From: Linepithema humile
Taxonomy: Eukaryota; Arthropoda; Insecta; Hymenoptera; Formicidae
Length of the DNA stretch: 64,000 nucleotides
Assembly: GCF_040581485.1 (NCBI RefSeq)
Contig: NC_090130.1
Coordinates: 23,639,918 to 23,703,917 of the forward strand
Direction: 5' to 3'
The position numbers were made by a program, and so were the translations under genes. Positions 11,021 through 22,440 of the stretch are shown piece by piece. The first letter of the stretch is position 1; each line of letters begins with the position of its first letter. The notes beneath the pieces were generated by a model. The model had not been told where the DNA came from. It did not search any database and saw only the letters and a list, made by a program, of their open reading frames with translations.

Positions 11021-12319
11021 ATGGCACGAAACACAGATATATTCGACGAATTAAATTGTTCAAGAAACATACGATAATCTCAAGTTTCTATTCTCGGGTA
11101 AAACGCTCCGCTACGTCGCTTTGCTGATGACAAAAACTTCGCGAAGAAAGATAAGCGTAGTCCACTGATTAGAAAGATGCGAGATCGCGCGAAATTGCGC
11201 CGCGCAAAATACATTATACGTTTGCGAAATTTATTTCCCATTTTCATCAGAGAAGTCTAAAGTACATTACCAACAAATCATGCGCCGGGAAAAATTTTAC
11301 TGCAACCGCGACTATCTGGCCCTTGCCGACGAATTATTACCTCCTTTAAACCGCTGCTACTGGATTTTCCACCGTTTCGCGACTCGGTAACCTACACACG
11401 CGAAAACTAATTTTCCTACTACTGAATTTCCGTAAACAGTAAGCTTCGTCCTTTAAAAAGACAAGTACTTGATGAATGTAGCTTTAGGTCGTACAATTTT
11501 ACGAGCGACGTCTAAACTATCGTAGGCGTTAATCAAAAATACACGCGGCAGAAATATGGGGATAGATGTACAAACACAAAATCGAAAAACATTCGTAATA
11601 TTGAAACGGAAAAAGGACGTTACAAGCGTACGAAATGTGTTTATTGATGTAATCGGAAAAGTCAGAAATAAATTCACTGCGCTGAATCCCCGAATGATCG
11701 ATACACAAAAAAATTCTATATAAAAACGAGATTCAAACTTCATAAATTCCATCCGCATTTTCTCTGCAATCTTAAATCAAGATCAAAAACATGCTTGATA
11801 TTCCGCTTTCGTTGTTCATCGATGGTCCGAGAGCTTCAATTCAGGCCACTCGACCTTGTATCGCAGAATGGAGCAGAACGTGAGTGGTAAGAATGACTCA
11901 AAGCTGAGATATCGATCCTTTCGAGCAGATATTTGAAAAAGTAGTTTATCAGACATAATAACGAAAGTAATTCGTATTTAAATTCTAGTAGTTAATCGAA
12001 TAATGTGAGCAGACGAGCAGCTTGCTTATCGGAAATTCTAAATATTTGATAATTTATGAATGTTTCTCTGAAAACATTCACGCGTAAGGATTTTTCTCGC
12101 TCGCTCGTAAAACATAACGAAGTAATACATGAATAACGCAAGTATACCGCAGGATAGCTTTCGAGACTGCCGCGAAGAAAATAAAGCTCGTCAGACCGAC
12201 GAGCCGGGGCTGTCGACGACGGGCGCACTTTCTATTCATTACGCTCGCGACTGCTCATTAAAAGTAGTTAGCTGTCGCGAAAGTCGTAACTCAAGCGTCG
12301 GGCATAGTCGTTGTCCCTA
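11018..12319. other. Unique non-coding DNA
   Basis: Around 11450-11760 both strands are open: a minus-strand frame of 101 codons (ATG at 11756-11758, hydrophobic and Phe-rich) and a plus-strand frame from an ATG near 11556 (starts MGIDVQTQNRKTFVILKRKK). Neither has a recognisable domain. Open frames on both strands at one place are usual where stop codons are sparse by chance. Confidence 0.4.
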
Positions 12320-12320
12320 C

Positions 12321-12390
<70 letters not shown>

Positions 12391-12391
12391 G
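12320..12391 (+). repeat. (CGY)n trinucleotide tract (CCG/TCG mixed)
   Basis: About 24 units of CGC and CGT follow one another with almost no interruption. The plus frame would be poly-Arg. The minus strand would read poly-Thr/Ala from ACG and GCG. The surrounding frames are open only because of the repeat, so no coding gene is called. Confidence 0.95.
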
Positions 12392-13820
12392 TATCTGAAC
12401 GTCGTGTCGTAAGAAAGTCTCCTCCGCCTTCGTCTGGCGCAGCTTGTAATTCCTTTTTATAATTAGCCGTCTCATTACCATAGTTACGATCGAAAGTAAT
12501 TATCAGTTGGTTCCGCTCGCGCGCCCGTATCACGTAATTTCATGGAAATTCGTGCGATCTGATGGGTCGGTATGAGAAACGTAGGGACGGAGGCCAGAGA
12601 ACGAGACAGCGACGAGCCAGGAAGATGGGATAGGAAGATCCTAGGGGAGAAGAGCCGAGGGGGGAATGCCCAAGCGGAGTCGGTGCGAAAGGTCTCGTGA
12701 AATTACTCCTGGGGCCGCATCACACGGGGGAAAATATCGAATCCGTAGCAATGAATATCCTCGTGACGTCGGATCTTCTACAGAAGATAATAAGTTGTGC
12801 GAGACACAGCGGTGGCGCATACTCGCGACGCAGGAATGCGTACAGAGAAAACGGTTTGCGCGTCAGTAGGAAATTCTAGGCACGCTCCTCGATACGTAAG
12901 ATAGTGTATCTATGAGCGTCTTGATATTCGACGTGTTCTCGAGATTTCAGACGCGGGCAGGGATAAACGTCGCGCACAAAAGTCGCCCGTTGTCGGAGAG
13001 GCGTATTCACTGGCGCGTTAACGAAATATTGAGATATTCTAGATTCGAGGCGACTAATTGCAAGTGGACGAAGCACTCGCTTTAATCGAATTCCAATCAG
13101 CGAAATTATGAAATTGTTCGTAGCTCGCAGTTCGGGTCAGCGCCCGTATTTTTCCTTCTGAAAGATAGCGCGCCAAAGAGGATTAAACGAGAATCCCGAA
13201 CGGGAAGAAGCGCTCCGCGTCCGCGAGGGCAAGGCGATTTTACAGCGTTGCTTGGACGACATATATTCTTCGGCCGAGTAGAATCGCACTTAAGTGCATA
13301 CCGACGTACAACGGCAACGATGGGGGAGAGGGATGTGGTTCTAGTAAACCACGAGGAATTTACCGGGTGCCTTTCCTGCCCATCCAACATCCCCCTTCTG
13401 CACCCCTCTCTTTCTCCCACCCCTTCGCGCGCCACGCCGGCCGACGACTTTTCTCCCATCGCCCACATCGTCGTACGTATCACTGCACCGACACGCGTGC
13501 ACACCGCGCCGGCGGTGTCTGCACTTATTCCCAAACACGCGCGCGAACTATATACAGACACGTACAAAGAGAGTGAGAGGGAGAGAGAGGCGGCACCGGC
13601 TGCACACAAGCACGCTCAGTAGGCCACGCAGGCCCTTGCGCGGTGCCCGTAAATAAGCGATGGCTATCGGATAATGTAGTAGCACTCGGGACTTACCACT
13701 CGGCATGTAATATATTAATTACAAACAATTAACTATTCTTTGCCCCCTCGGGCTACGTGACCGGTCCCTGCTGCACAAATACGCGAGCGTGCACACGTTT
13801 GCGTTGCAGGCTTGGAGGTG
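12392..13820. other. GC-rich block with overlapping open frames
   Basis: CpG and GC are high. Open frames of 60-167 codons on both strands overlap at 13100-13620, including a Ser/Leu run encoded by a GA-rich tract near 13568-13592. The amino-acid make-up follows the nucleotide tracts, and no domain is recognised. Confidence 0.45.
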
Positions 13821-13821
13821 A

Positions 13822-13873
13822 TCGAGAGAGAGAAAGAGAGAGAGAGAAAGAGGGAGAGATAGAGAGAAAAGGA
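13822..13873 (+). repeat. GA-rich imperfect microsatellite
   Basis: GAGA units interrupted by AAAG and GGGAG over about 50 bases. It encodes a spurious Ser/Leu/Phe run on the minus strand. Confidence 0.9.
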
Positions 13874-14206
13874 AAGCTGATGAGGACATGGTAGGAGGGA
13901 ACGTGAGGTAGTCTGGGTGGACGTAATGGTCGGTTCGCCATTCTCGCGTGCCAAGGGGTAGTTTCCCTTCCAGTAGCGACGGTGGTCGAGTAGGGCCTAC
14001 GGTTTATGTGCGGTTTGTGTTGCAACCTGCGTCCTAGGCACGATCGTAGCACATACGTGCACATGTACAAACGCGTGCACTTCAAATTTGTTATGAAATT
14101 TATAGACGAAATGGATACTATAGATAGAAACGAAATTTTGTCTTTCTGCCACATTTTGGCTTCGAGAAGAATTCTTTAGTGAGATAGCGAGTGTTCAATT
14201 CAATTG

Positions 14207-14235
14207 ATTGCTATTCTACACTGTAGAATAGCAAT
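14207..14235 (+). repeat. Perfect 14-bp inverted repeat at a MITE border
   Basis: ATTGCTATTCTACA and its exact complement TGTAGAATAGCAAT are separated by one base. The right half overlaps the start of MITE copy B. The palindrome may have formed when the element's CACTGTA end inserted beside a matching target, or by local inverted duplication. Confidence 0.75.
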
Positions 14236-14600
14236 GGAATAGTTAATGTAAAATTACGACTGTAATAGTAGGTAATTTTGAGACAATTAGTATTACTGTA
14301 ATTTCCCGACGTAACTTGCGAGTGAAATTAATTTCTAGTCTTGTGTAATGAGCAAATTGCGCAAGTATATATATCTAAAATAATATCAAATATACTTATG
14401 CAATCCGCTTCGTTGTGCACACTAGAAATTTATTTGATCTGCAAACTATGAATTTATGTGTACGTAAGAAAATTTACACTTACAAGTGTAAATTACATAA
14501 TTCATAATTGATCTTAAGATTATAGTAATTTTAGATTACAGTAATTTTATAGTAAGATCACTATAATAATTGTGACTTTACACTGATTATTTTATATTGT
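14219..14600. mobile_element. Foldback MITE, copy B (~380 bp)
   Basis: This is homologous to the element at 10403-10739 and also folds back over nearly its full length. The left outer arm (TGTAAAATTACGACTGTAAT from 14248) faces ATAATTGTGACTTTACACTG near the right end. The inner arms AAATTAATTTCTAGTCTTGT (from 14327) and GTTGTGCACACTAGAAATTT (from 14414) face each other, followed inward by CAAATTGCGCAAG and its partner. The left end CACTGTA agrees with the right end of copy A. The copies differ by many substitutions and small indels, so the insertions are old. Right border uncertain by about 20 bases. Confidence 0.7.
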
Positions 14601-16145
14601 ATAATATAATTATAAAAAAATACTATATTATGAACAAGTCGTAGCAAAAATAAAAATCGTAAATAATTACAGTAATGAATAAAAATGTTTCTCATTTTTT
14701 TTTTAAATTCTGTGAGAAAGATAAATAAAAGAATTTTATTCTTGTTATGATATGAGATTAATAAATTTCTAAAATTGAAGATAAAATCTCAACATTTCTC
14801 TCGAAAAGATTTCTCGTTAATGTATTCATTTCCTATACGAGACATACATCTGTAATTTTATTAATTAGATAAATTTTAATTTAACATTAGAATTTTCCAC
14901 GTACTTTTTCATAACAGATTTATATATCTTTTAAGAATTTATATGCTTTTATGTATAATACATGTAAAAAGTCGATTGTTTCGCTTTTGAAAGGAAGTAT
15001 TGAGAATTGCTTAATTCAGTACTGAAAATAACTGATTAATCGACTTAAAGATCAATTTAATGGCGACACTTTTGCAAAATAACGTCGTGCGCTTTTCCGG
15101 TATTGTTTCCAATTCTTTATAAAAGCGGAGCTTAATTAATTCGGTTACGATGACCATTCATGCTGTCTGGATACAGTATCAGAAAGACGTCACGATATTA
15201 ATTGTTTTAAGGTTTAATCGACAGTAGCGGCGATTATTTTTGCCGGGTCTCTCGAGGGTCGATATACCATATCGCTTTTCTATTTTCCTTTCCCTCGTTG
15301 CTTCGCCAACAATGTTACCTTATTGGCGACTGTTAACCACCCCGGAGAAGCGTCGCGCGTCCGTATACATACATCCTTATGTGCACACACATGCCCTTAT
15401 ATACTTATGTATTATGTGCTTCTTGCGCAACGATCAATTCGCAAAAGCGCTGCGTTTTGCACCGCTGCAGAAGCTGGGCGATACTCGAGGGAGTCAACCC
15501 TCCTCTCCCCCTCCCTCCCATCCTGTCACTTCTTACATGCGTCCTACATGCGTCCTGACTATCAAGATGAAGAAAGGATGGGAACACGGAGAATCGGAAA
15601 TACGGATTAGAGCACACCGAGCAATTTGAAGAAATTCTCGTTAATTATTCCTGTCAGTCACTGACCGAGATCCACGATTGCGTGGATCGATCTATCCATC
15701 GCGATTTTGATTGGCCAATAGATAACACTCGGGTTCGATCGTGATCATTATTCGTGACACTCGCTATTGAATTTCTTTGAGTTCCCCGACCAATTAGCCC
15801 CTCGTGACCTCTTTCGAGTCTACTGTGAACGGGCTCTTGATATCGGAATCCGGCGGATTAAATAGGACAAACAAAAGAATCTCTCTTTCTCTCTACGCTG
15901 CGAGCGGACGGACGAATTAATGAAACGTTTTTCACAAAGCGATGAAACGTGAATTCTATCCCGCGCGAGCGTGACGCGCGTAGAATAACGAGAGCCAAAA
16001 ACCGCACGAATGGCTGCCCTTTACGGGCGAGACCAATGCGTGAGGATTACGTGTTTAACTTTTTCAATACGTCAGGCTTGGGGAATGAAACGGTTGCAAT
16101 TGACCGATGCATCAGTTTACTAGCACGTCGACAGCAGCCGATAAA
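14601..16145. other. AT-rich then mixed unique DNA
   Basis: 14600-14960 is AT-rich. At 15534-15555 the 11-mer TACATGCGTCC is repeated in tandem twice. A TATAAAAG word near 15119 lacks other promoter support. Frames at 15240-15630 have no domain. Confidence 0.5.
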
Positions 16146-16345
16146 ATCTACACGGAGAAAATTTTATATCAAAAATTATCATGGTACGCGGCAGAGCAGC
16201 CGCGGATCATAAGAGAAAAATTATAAGTTTGAATATTATGGTCATTATGCGAAATACATAGTAAAAATTTTTATAATTTTTTTATAGTCCGCGGCTACTT
16301 CTGTACATAGTAATTTTTCATATAAAATTTTCTCCGCGCAGTAGA
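16146..16345. mobile_element. Short TIR MITE (~200 bp), second family
   Basis: The left arm begins CTACACGGAGAAAATTTTAT (16148) and continues through a GCAGCCGCGGA word near 16197. The right arm is its complement: TAGTCCGCGGCTACTT near 16286 and ATAAAATTTTCTCCGCGCAG to about 16341. The arms are roughly 75 bases, with a few mismatches and a centre of about 45 bases. There is no coding capacity. It differs from the 10.4/14.2 kb family. TCTA precedes and TAGA follows; TA may be the target duplication. Confidence 0.7.
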
Positions 16346-17780
16346 TACATTTAATTAACCGATAGAACCTAATACACGCATTTAATAAATGTAACAGACA
16401 TTTCATTATATGAAAATACATTATTAATTAAACGTTCCAAAAGTTAAAATCTACAAACAATGCGCTGCAATATTTTTTTTCGTAAATATAATATTTTAAA
16501 TTAAAAATTACGCAACGAAATTTCTTCGGACTGCAACTGTAGTCGCTTTAATTAATTTCCCGACGTTTCACCGATCGCACGAAGAAAAGCTTCGCTCGGT
16601 TGCATGCAAATACTGGCGAATTGCATAAACACCAGTGGACTGTGCGCGATGGGGAGAGGGGTGGCTTTACGCGTTTGTCGAAAGCTCGGGAGCGAACGGC
16701 ACAAATGCGAGCGCAGCGTTCGGTGCGATCGAGAAAGCTGATTCCACCGGGGGGGCTTCGAGCGGGTATCGAGAGGCAATAAATTCCGACAAATTGTATT
16801 ACCCCGCGTTATATACTGTCGCGCATGAAGTCGAGCGGTCCGTGCCTTCCGCCCCCGCCGATCGCCCCCACGATCGGTGTCCCACTCTCCCCTCCCCCCC
16901 CCCATTCCCTCAGCCTCGCCTCGACGTCCCACTGTGGATACGCGCACCCCGGTTATTGCGGGTGAAGGAGACATGCGCCTTGTGCCCCCGGAACGAAAAC
17001 GTTGCCGTTTCCTCTCCGCACCTATCTCTCTCGCTCAGCCAGTCGCGTATATCCACTTGCTCCATCTCCTTTCCGCTATTACCGTACTCTTTCTCTCTCT
17101 CTTTCACGATTCCTCGCCTGTCCTCGCTCTCTTGATACCGCTCGGTATCCGAACCCTCTTCTCTCTATATTCCGCGAACGTATTCCCGATTTTCTTATTG
17201 CGATCGACGTGAGCCCCGATCGCAGCCCCTTTCGCCGCACTTGCATGCAGTAATGTATCCGCTCCTCGTTTTTCCTGCCTTAAGTTCCGCTCTTATACCC
17301 CACTTGCCGCGGAGGGTCTCCTCGATTTTTCCCCATTGAAATCGATGCCTGTTTGTTCGCGTCCCTTTCACCACGCGTGCTCTCTCCCGGCGCACCCCTC
17401 GTCCCTGCCCCTCCTTGAACCTCTTCCCTCGATGTTCCTTTTCGGCGCGTCTCTCGCCCCGGATATGTGCCTGATTTTCGCTGCCACTGTCGATTTCCGT
17501 CCGCTTGCGCCAGCGTGCGCCACACTTGTGTGCATCTGCGAATCAATCCCACGTCCCTTTTTTCCCCGCTTGTCCTGTTTGTCATCTCTTCCGCCTATCC
17601 CCCTCCTCTCTCGCGCGACTTCTTTCGTCACAATTGATATACACGTGCTGTCTTGCGTTACATTTCTCCCGGCTTATGTATCAATTTCTCATCGCTCTTT
17701 CTCTCATTTCCATCCAACGATCAATACTTTGTCACGTTCCGTCCACATACTCTCGGCTACCCGTGAGGTATTAAATCTGG
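16346..17780. other. AT-rich then pyrimidine-rich GC block
   Basis: 16346-16560 is AT-rich. From 16560 to 17780 the plus strand is C/T-rich with many TCTCTC and CCCCTCC words, and open frames up to 166 codons appear on both strands. Their translations are Ser/Pro/Leu/Arg-rich, as expected from the tract. I see no exon with convincing borders. Confidence 0.5.
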
Positions 17781-19716
17781 GGTAAAATCCAGCGGAATTT
17801 CCCGTATTATATTTCAGAAAAAGACACGTATGTTATTTGCATTTGAGAATATATGTATATGTAACTTAAATGGAAATAACGGGTTTAATGTTAACGTGAT
17901 TCCGAATCGTATCGTCTGTTTTCGCTGTTGTATTTCATACTACATTCGCAAATTTCACGTATTCATGAGGCTATTTTTGCATCTGGATCAAAACTTTTCC
18001 AAGTCTTCAGAATTGCTCTCTTTCTCTCGACGTTACATATGTTTGCATCCGAATGTGACTTTACTGTCTATCATGCACGTATTGCCGATTTTGTATTCTT
18101 ACGAATGGCGAACGTTAAGAAAGAATACTAAGAAATTCTAAATTTAAATAAATCGCGAATCCGATTGCAAAGATTTCGCGAAATGGAGAATTTTAGATTT
18201 GATAAAAGCCTCCGGACCTTTTACAGCGAAGTTTAGAGTGCCAAGTTTATCCTAGGAATACAAATCGTCTCGATCTTCGAGAGAAACCCTATCCTCGTGA
18301 ATAACACATATATCCATTCGAATTGTCAGATTTCTTCATTGTTAGTTGAATTTTTTTTTTCACATTAAAAGAATGACTTTACAATCTTTGCAAACGTTAT
18401 AATTTACATCAAGTTTAGAAATCTTAAATTAATCCCTCTCCATTTCTACTGATTCCCCTATTTTCTACATTATATAAAGTACTTTCTATACTAGTATATT
18501 ATATAAACAATGATACATCGAACACGAGCAGCGGAATAAATAATGTTTGCATCATGCAGCGATAAAGGCGCGCAAAACTTTAATTACATCGCTTTTGAGG
18601 ATCAGGGAGAGTTCAGATAGGACGGGTTATGAACTTTCACTTGCACGGCTTATAATTTTGACGCGACCTACGGAGTTTCGGAAGCGCGTCGGTGAAGGAC
18701 CTTTCTCATTTTCGTAATAGTTAACGTCATCGCGGCAGTCTAGTAATTTGCGACTGTCCGACGCAGAGCAACACGACGAAAGTCCACCTACGAACTCAAC
18801 TAGTGTTTTGGCGCTTGCCGCGGCGGCGTGCGACATTATACTCCACTAACTTGCTAAAGGTGGCTAAGTGTAACGGTGCCATGGATAATGACGTTAACGG
18901 CCATGATGTTGTACAGAGAAAACTGCTTTACAAAGTATGCGACCGTGAACAGCACTCGTGTACAAACTATCTCGTATAACGAATGAGAAAAAATTGGACA
19001 TTGCGCACACACGCACGGCGTTGTATGATAATTAAAAATTATAAATATTTTAAAAAGTACTTTATTATGATTAAAATTTAACTAAAACTTCAGATATTAT
19101 GTTGGGAATTTTAAATTGTAAACATTAACTTTTTTTACTAAATAGGATATTAAAACGTTTAATTCATATAGCAAAACAATTTTTGAAAAAATATCGCGTC
19201 CTGTTTTTGTAATTAACATAATTCATACGAAATTATATCTAATTAAAAACTATATACTTCTAAACTATACTTCTTTATAACATTGTTACCTCGCGAAGGT
19301 AGGTAGCGACGGCGATTGATGTCGGTGGCACCGGTAGTGATAGCGCCATCGATCATAGCGCTGAGTTATCGCCATTAACGCTAAATGCATGCAAGACAAG
19401 ACACAAAGGCAATTCACTTTACCTCTAAGACCTCAGCACACCCTGCGCCCGCAAGAACGGCACGTACGTGATGGCGAGCGTGCTTAACGCTTGGAACATG
19501 GCATCTGGTCCACTCTAACGATCCCCCGTCTTCTATTAGAACTCCCCCGCGATATAATTAACGAGCGCAGAGTGGACGTGGTAATTGCAAAGGGAATGAA
19601 CGATCGAAAGAACGGGTACCTGCTGACGGGGCGTCTGAAACGGTTTTCAGCTGACCAGTTTCAATTCACAAGTAACTACATCAATCCTCCGCGATTGTCA
19701 AGTAAATCGTAGCAAA
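17781..19716. other. Unique non-coding DNA
   Basis: Mixed DNA with an AT-rich segment at 19020-19270. ATTTCGCGAAAT near 18173 is a perfect 12-base palindrome. Two open frames (17830-18141) have no recognisable pattern. Confidence 0.5.
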
Positions 19717-20082
19717 ATGCCGTTAATAGCCGTTGTTTTGTTTCCATTTCTGGAATGGAAGGGCAATCTGTTGCTTCCGCTAATCATACGTTTCTTTTTC
19801 CGACCAAACATTTATATAAAATTTCTCATAAAAGCGGAGAAGAAGGTTTTAAAATATCTAGATTGCGTGCGCGATTCTTTTAGAAAAGAAAGTTCAGCTT
19901 TATTCGATATTTGCATTGTGCTATATCCGAGCTGCAGAGGAAAGGAGGAATGCCAAACATTTGTGCGTATTAATGAGAGATACAAGTGTGGTTATCGTGC
20001 GTATCGACAGGCACGGTTGTCATCGTATTTATTACGAGGTTATTGCAGGATTAATTCGCTGTCTATGCTGATGCCACTTTAA
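19717..20082 (+). CDS. Candidate small ORF, 121 aa, unrecognised
   Basis: An ATG-initiated frame with an insect-like start context (AGCAAAATGCC), longer than most in this AT-moderate area. The first ~35 residues are hydrophobic (MPLIAVVLFPFLEWKG, then LLLPLIIRFFF). The rest is basic with five cysteines (CVRD, CIVLYPSC, EECQTF, YKCGY, GYCRI). A secreted or membrane-anchored peptide would look like this. However, I recognise no family, no poly(A) signal follows closely, and about this many open codons are expected by chance somewhere in 64 kb. Confidence 0.15.
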   Translation: MPLIAVVLFPFLEWKGNLLLPLIIRFFFRPNIYIKFLIKAEKKVLKYLDCVRDSFRKESSALFDICIVLYPSCRGKEECQTFVRINERYKCGYRAYRQARLSSYLLRGYCRINSLSMLMPL

Positions 20083-22440
20083 CGAGGTCTACGGTTTATG
20101 GCTCGTAGACGAGTATTTCGTGGCAACCGCTCGGAGCACTTTCTGTCAATATATGCGCGTACATACGTTAGCCGAAACACCGGTATGCCCATCGAAATAG
20201 GTATCAATCTTCTGTGGAATTCGCATAATTGTTTCGACTCACCGAGAATTTCGCGAGAGTTTCCGGAGTTGTCCGGCAAAAAAACTTTCGTCTCAAATAC
20301 GCGCGGCAATTTCCCTTGTTGAACGCACTAGAAGACGCTTTGCTACAAGTTTGGAAGGAATGAGAACGTATATTTCTCTTATGAGAGAATTCGTATTTAC
20401 GTATTTAGCGCGAAAACGGCGAAAGATACAAAGAATGTACAAAAGCTAGCGTGATCTTGTCGTAAAATCTTGCCACATCCATTCTGAAATGAACAATTAA
20501 TACATTCTGTGATATGCAAAATGTTTAACATGTATTTACGTCGTTAAGCATTGTGCGCTGATGTAAATGATATGAATGGGAAACTCTGTATGCATAATGA
20601 AGTGGGCAATAATTACATTACTCTATTACGCATGTAGAAGCTTGCAAATACCATTTATTATAATCAAGTTCAAATATTGTTTCAGTAGATGGAAGTAGCG
20701 ATGTCGGAATATTGTCGGAAACTTAACATCAAATATTCGTCTCATGGAAAAAATCACAGAAAAATTTTTCTTTGTTTTCCCTAATTGTAAAAAAAATTTT
20801 ATTTAACTAATTTTAATTTGTAATCAATTAAAATTAAATGTTTAATTTTAGGTTTATTTTTTGACATTTCGCTGATTAAATATTCGAATTTTATTACATT
20901 TTATATTTACCATTATAACGCGTAATGGGACATAATTGGTCAAACATATAATTAGTGGACATGCGGTTCCTTTGTTATCGCGATGTGTACTCACCTCAAT
21001 GCGTGTTTCTGTGCAATCCGAGCGTTTCTCGGAGATAATAGCATGTCCGGCTATTCAAATCGCGTTTACTTGACGAGCAGAAAATCGCAAAATCGAATGA
21101 TCGACGATACAACAAAGAAATAATAGTTTCCCCCTTTTTTCTGTCCTTCTTTCTTCTACGTTTCTCCATCGGTCTATTACTTCGCACATTTTGATTATAA
21201 ATCGCTACTGTGTCAACAAATTTATACGTTGCAGTCATTTGCACGTTATACGGATGGATGGCGTTTCTGTTTTGGTTGCAATTTTCGGGGTTCACGCTCT
21301 ACGCCGCTCATTCACATCAACGCATTCACGATCGATACGCAGTGAGGAAAAAATTCACTCCCGTTGCACGGTGTCATCCGAGATTTAACCGGGAAGGACC
21401 ACGTACGAGTATACGCGATGGCGTTAATAGCGAGTGTACGCGAACGTACGCTGTTTTATTACGCACCGCGTTATTTACATCGTTCTTTTTTTTTTTAATG
21501 ACTCTTTATACCGTGCCGCGTAACATTTTACGCGCACATGGCAGAAACGGGCGCGTGTGCGGCGCACCGCAATGTGAACGAAGCTTTAAGCGTCGCTGAC
21601 GACCATCTATACGTAATGCACCAGCTGTGTGTGATTGCGAATAATTATTTAATCCCAGTAGCAGTGCCTCTGCCGTCGCCCGTCCGACCCTCGGTTACTC
21701 TCGCCGTATGCGTCGCACTGGGATTCACACTGTCCCCTCGTAAATCACACGATGCGATACCCCGCCATCGAGCGGTCCCCCCCCCCCCTCACTCCTGCAA
21801 CTCGCGTCGCCGGACCCGACTTTGATGCTTACGCGAGCCGCGAGTACACCGTAGATATACGTGCCGAACGGAAAGAAAGCTCGCAATATTTCAAAGTTAA
21901 ACTGTTGGACCCGGATGGCGTGGGCGGACAGGACAATCGATCATCGTTTTCCGTGGTGGCCACGAAGTCGTGCTTCGGCGTACCGCCGGCGCTGTCTTCG
22001 TCGTCCGGACGCGGTGATAGCTGCGCGTTTTTTTCCGATAAGAATGAACTTCGCACAAAAATTAATAGAAATTTTATTAGAGCTAAGAAATGAAATAAAA
22101 GCAAAAAATATGATAAAAATATATTAGAGCTGAAGGAAGATGCGAATTGAATTAAGAATGCGTATAAATTTTTTAGAATAAGCAGAAAATTATTACCGTC
22201 GACGTCTATTTTTATGATGAAGAGTCGGTGAGTAACACAAACTATTTTATAATGAAACTGTTTTCTCAGATTATCTGTGTTATTGTAGGATTTTCACAAA
22301 TTCACGCGGTAGAAAGACGAAGATCGGTGACAAGCACAAAATCGGCGCCGCGCGTCGCGATGGGCCATTGCGGCGACGTTGACGACGGCATAAGAGACGT
22401 TTATTTCTTGCCGCGTATATAAACCGTAGCGCGACGCGAC
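20083..22440. other. Unique DNA, AT-rich core
   Basis: 20740-20930 is AT-rich and contains a 10-base inverted pair (AATTTTAATT/AATTAAAATT, near 20810-20838). Overlapping frames at 21200-22130 (up to 129 codons) have no domain. A C run of ten or more occurs near 21778-21788. Confidence 0.45.

Noticed and set aside
13106..13609. 167-codon minus-strand open frame
   Set aside because: Overlaps an open plus-strand frame of 124 codons. Ser/Leu run comes from a GA tract. Starts without clear signals.
15731..15745. GGGTTCGATCG, tRNA B-box-like word
   Set aside because: No matching A box or cloverleaf could be built around it.
16635..17135. 166-codon plus-strand frame
   Set aside because: Low-stop pyrimidine-rich DNA. 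Ser/Pro/Leu-rich translation and overlapping frames in other phases.
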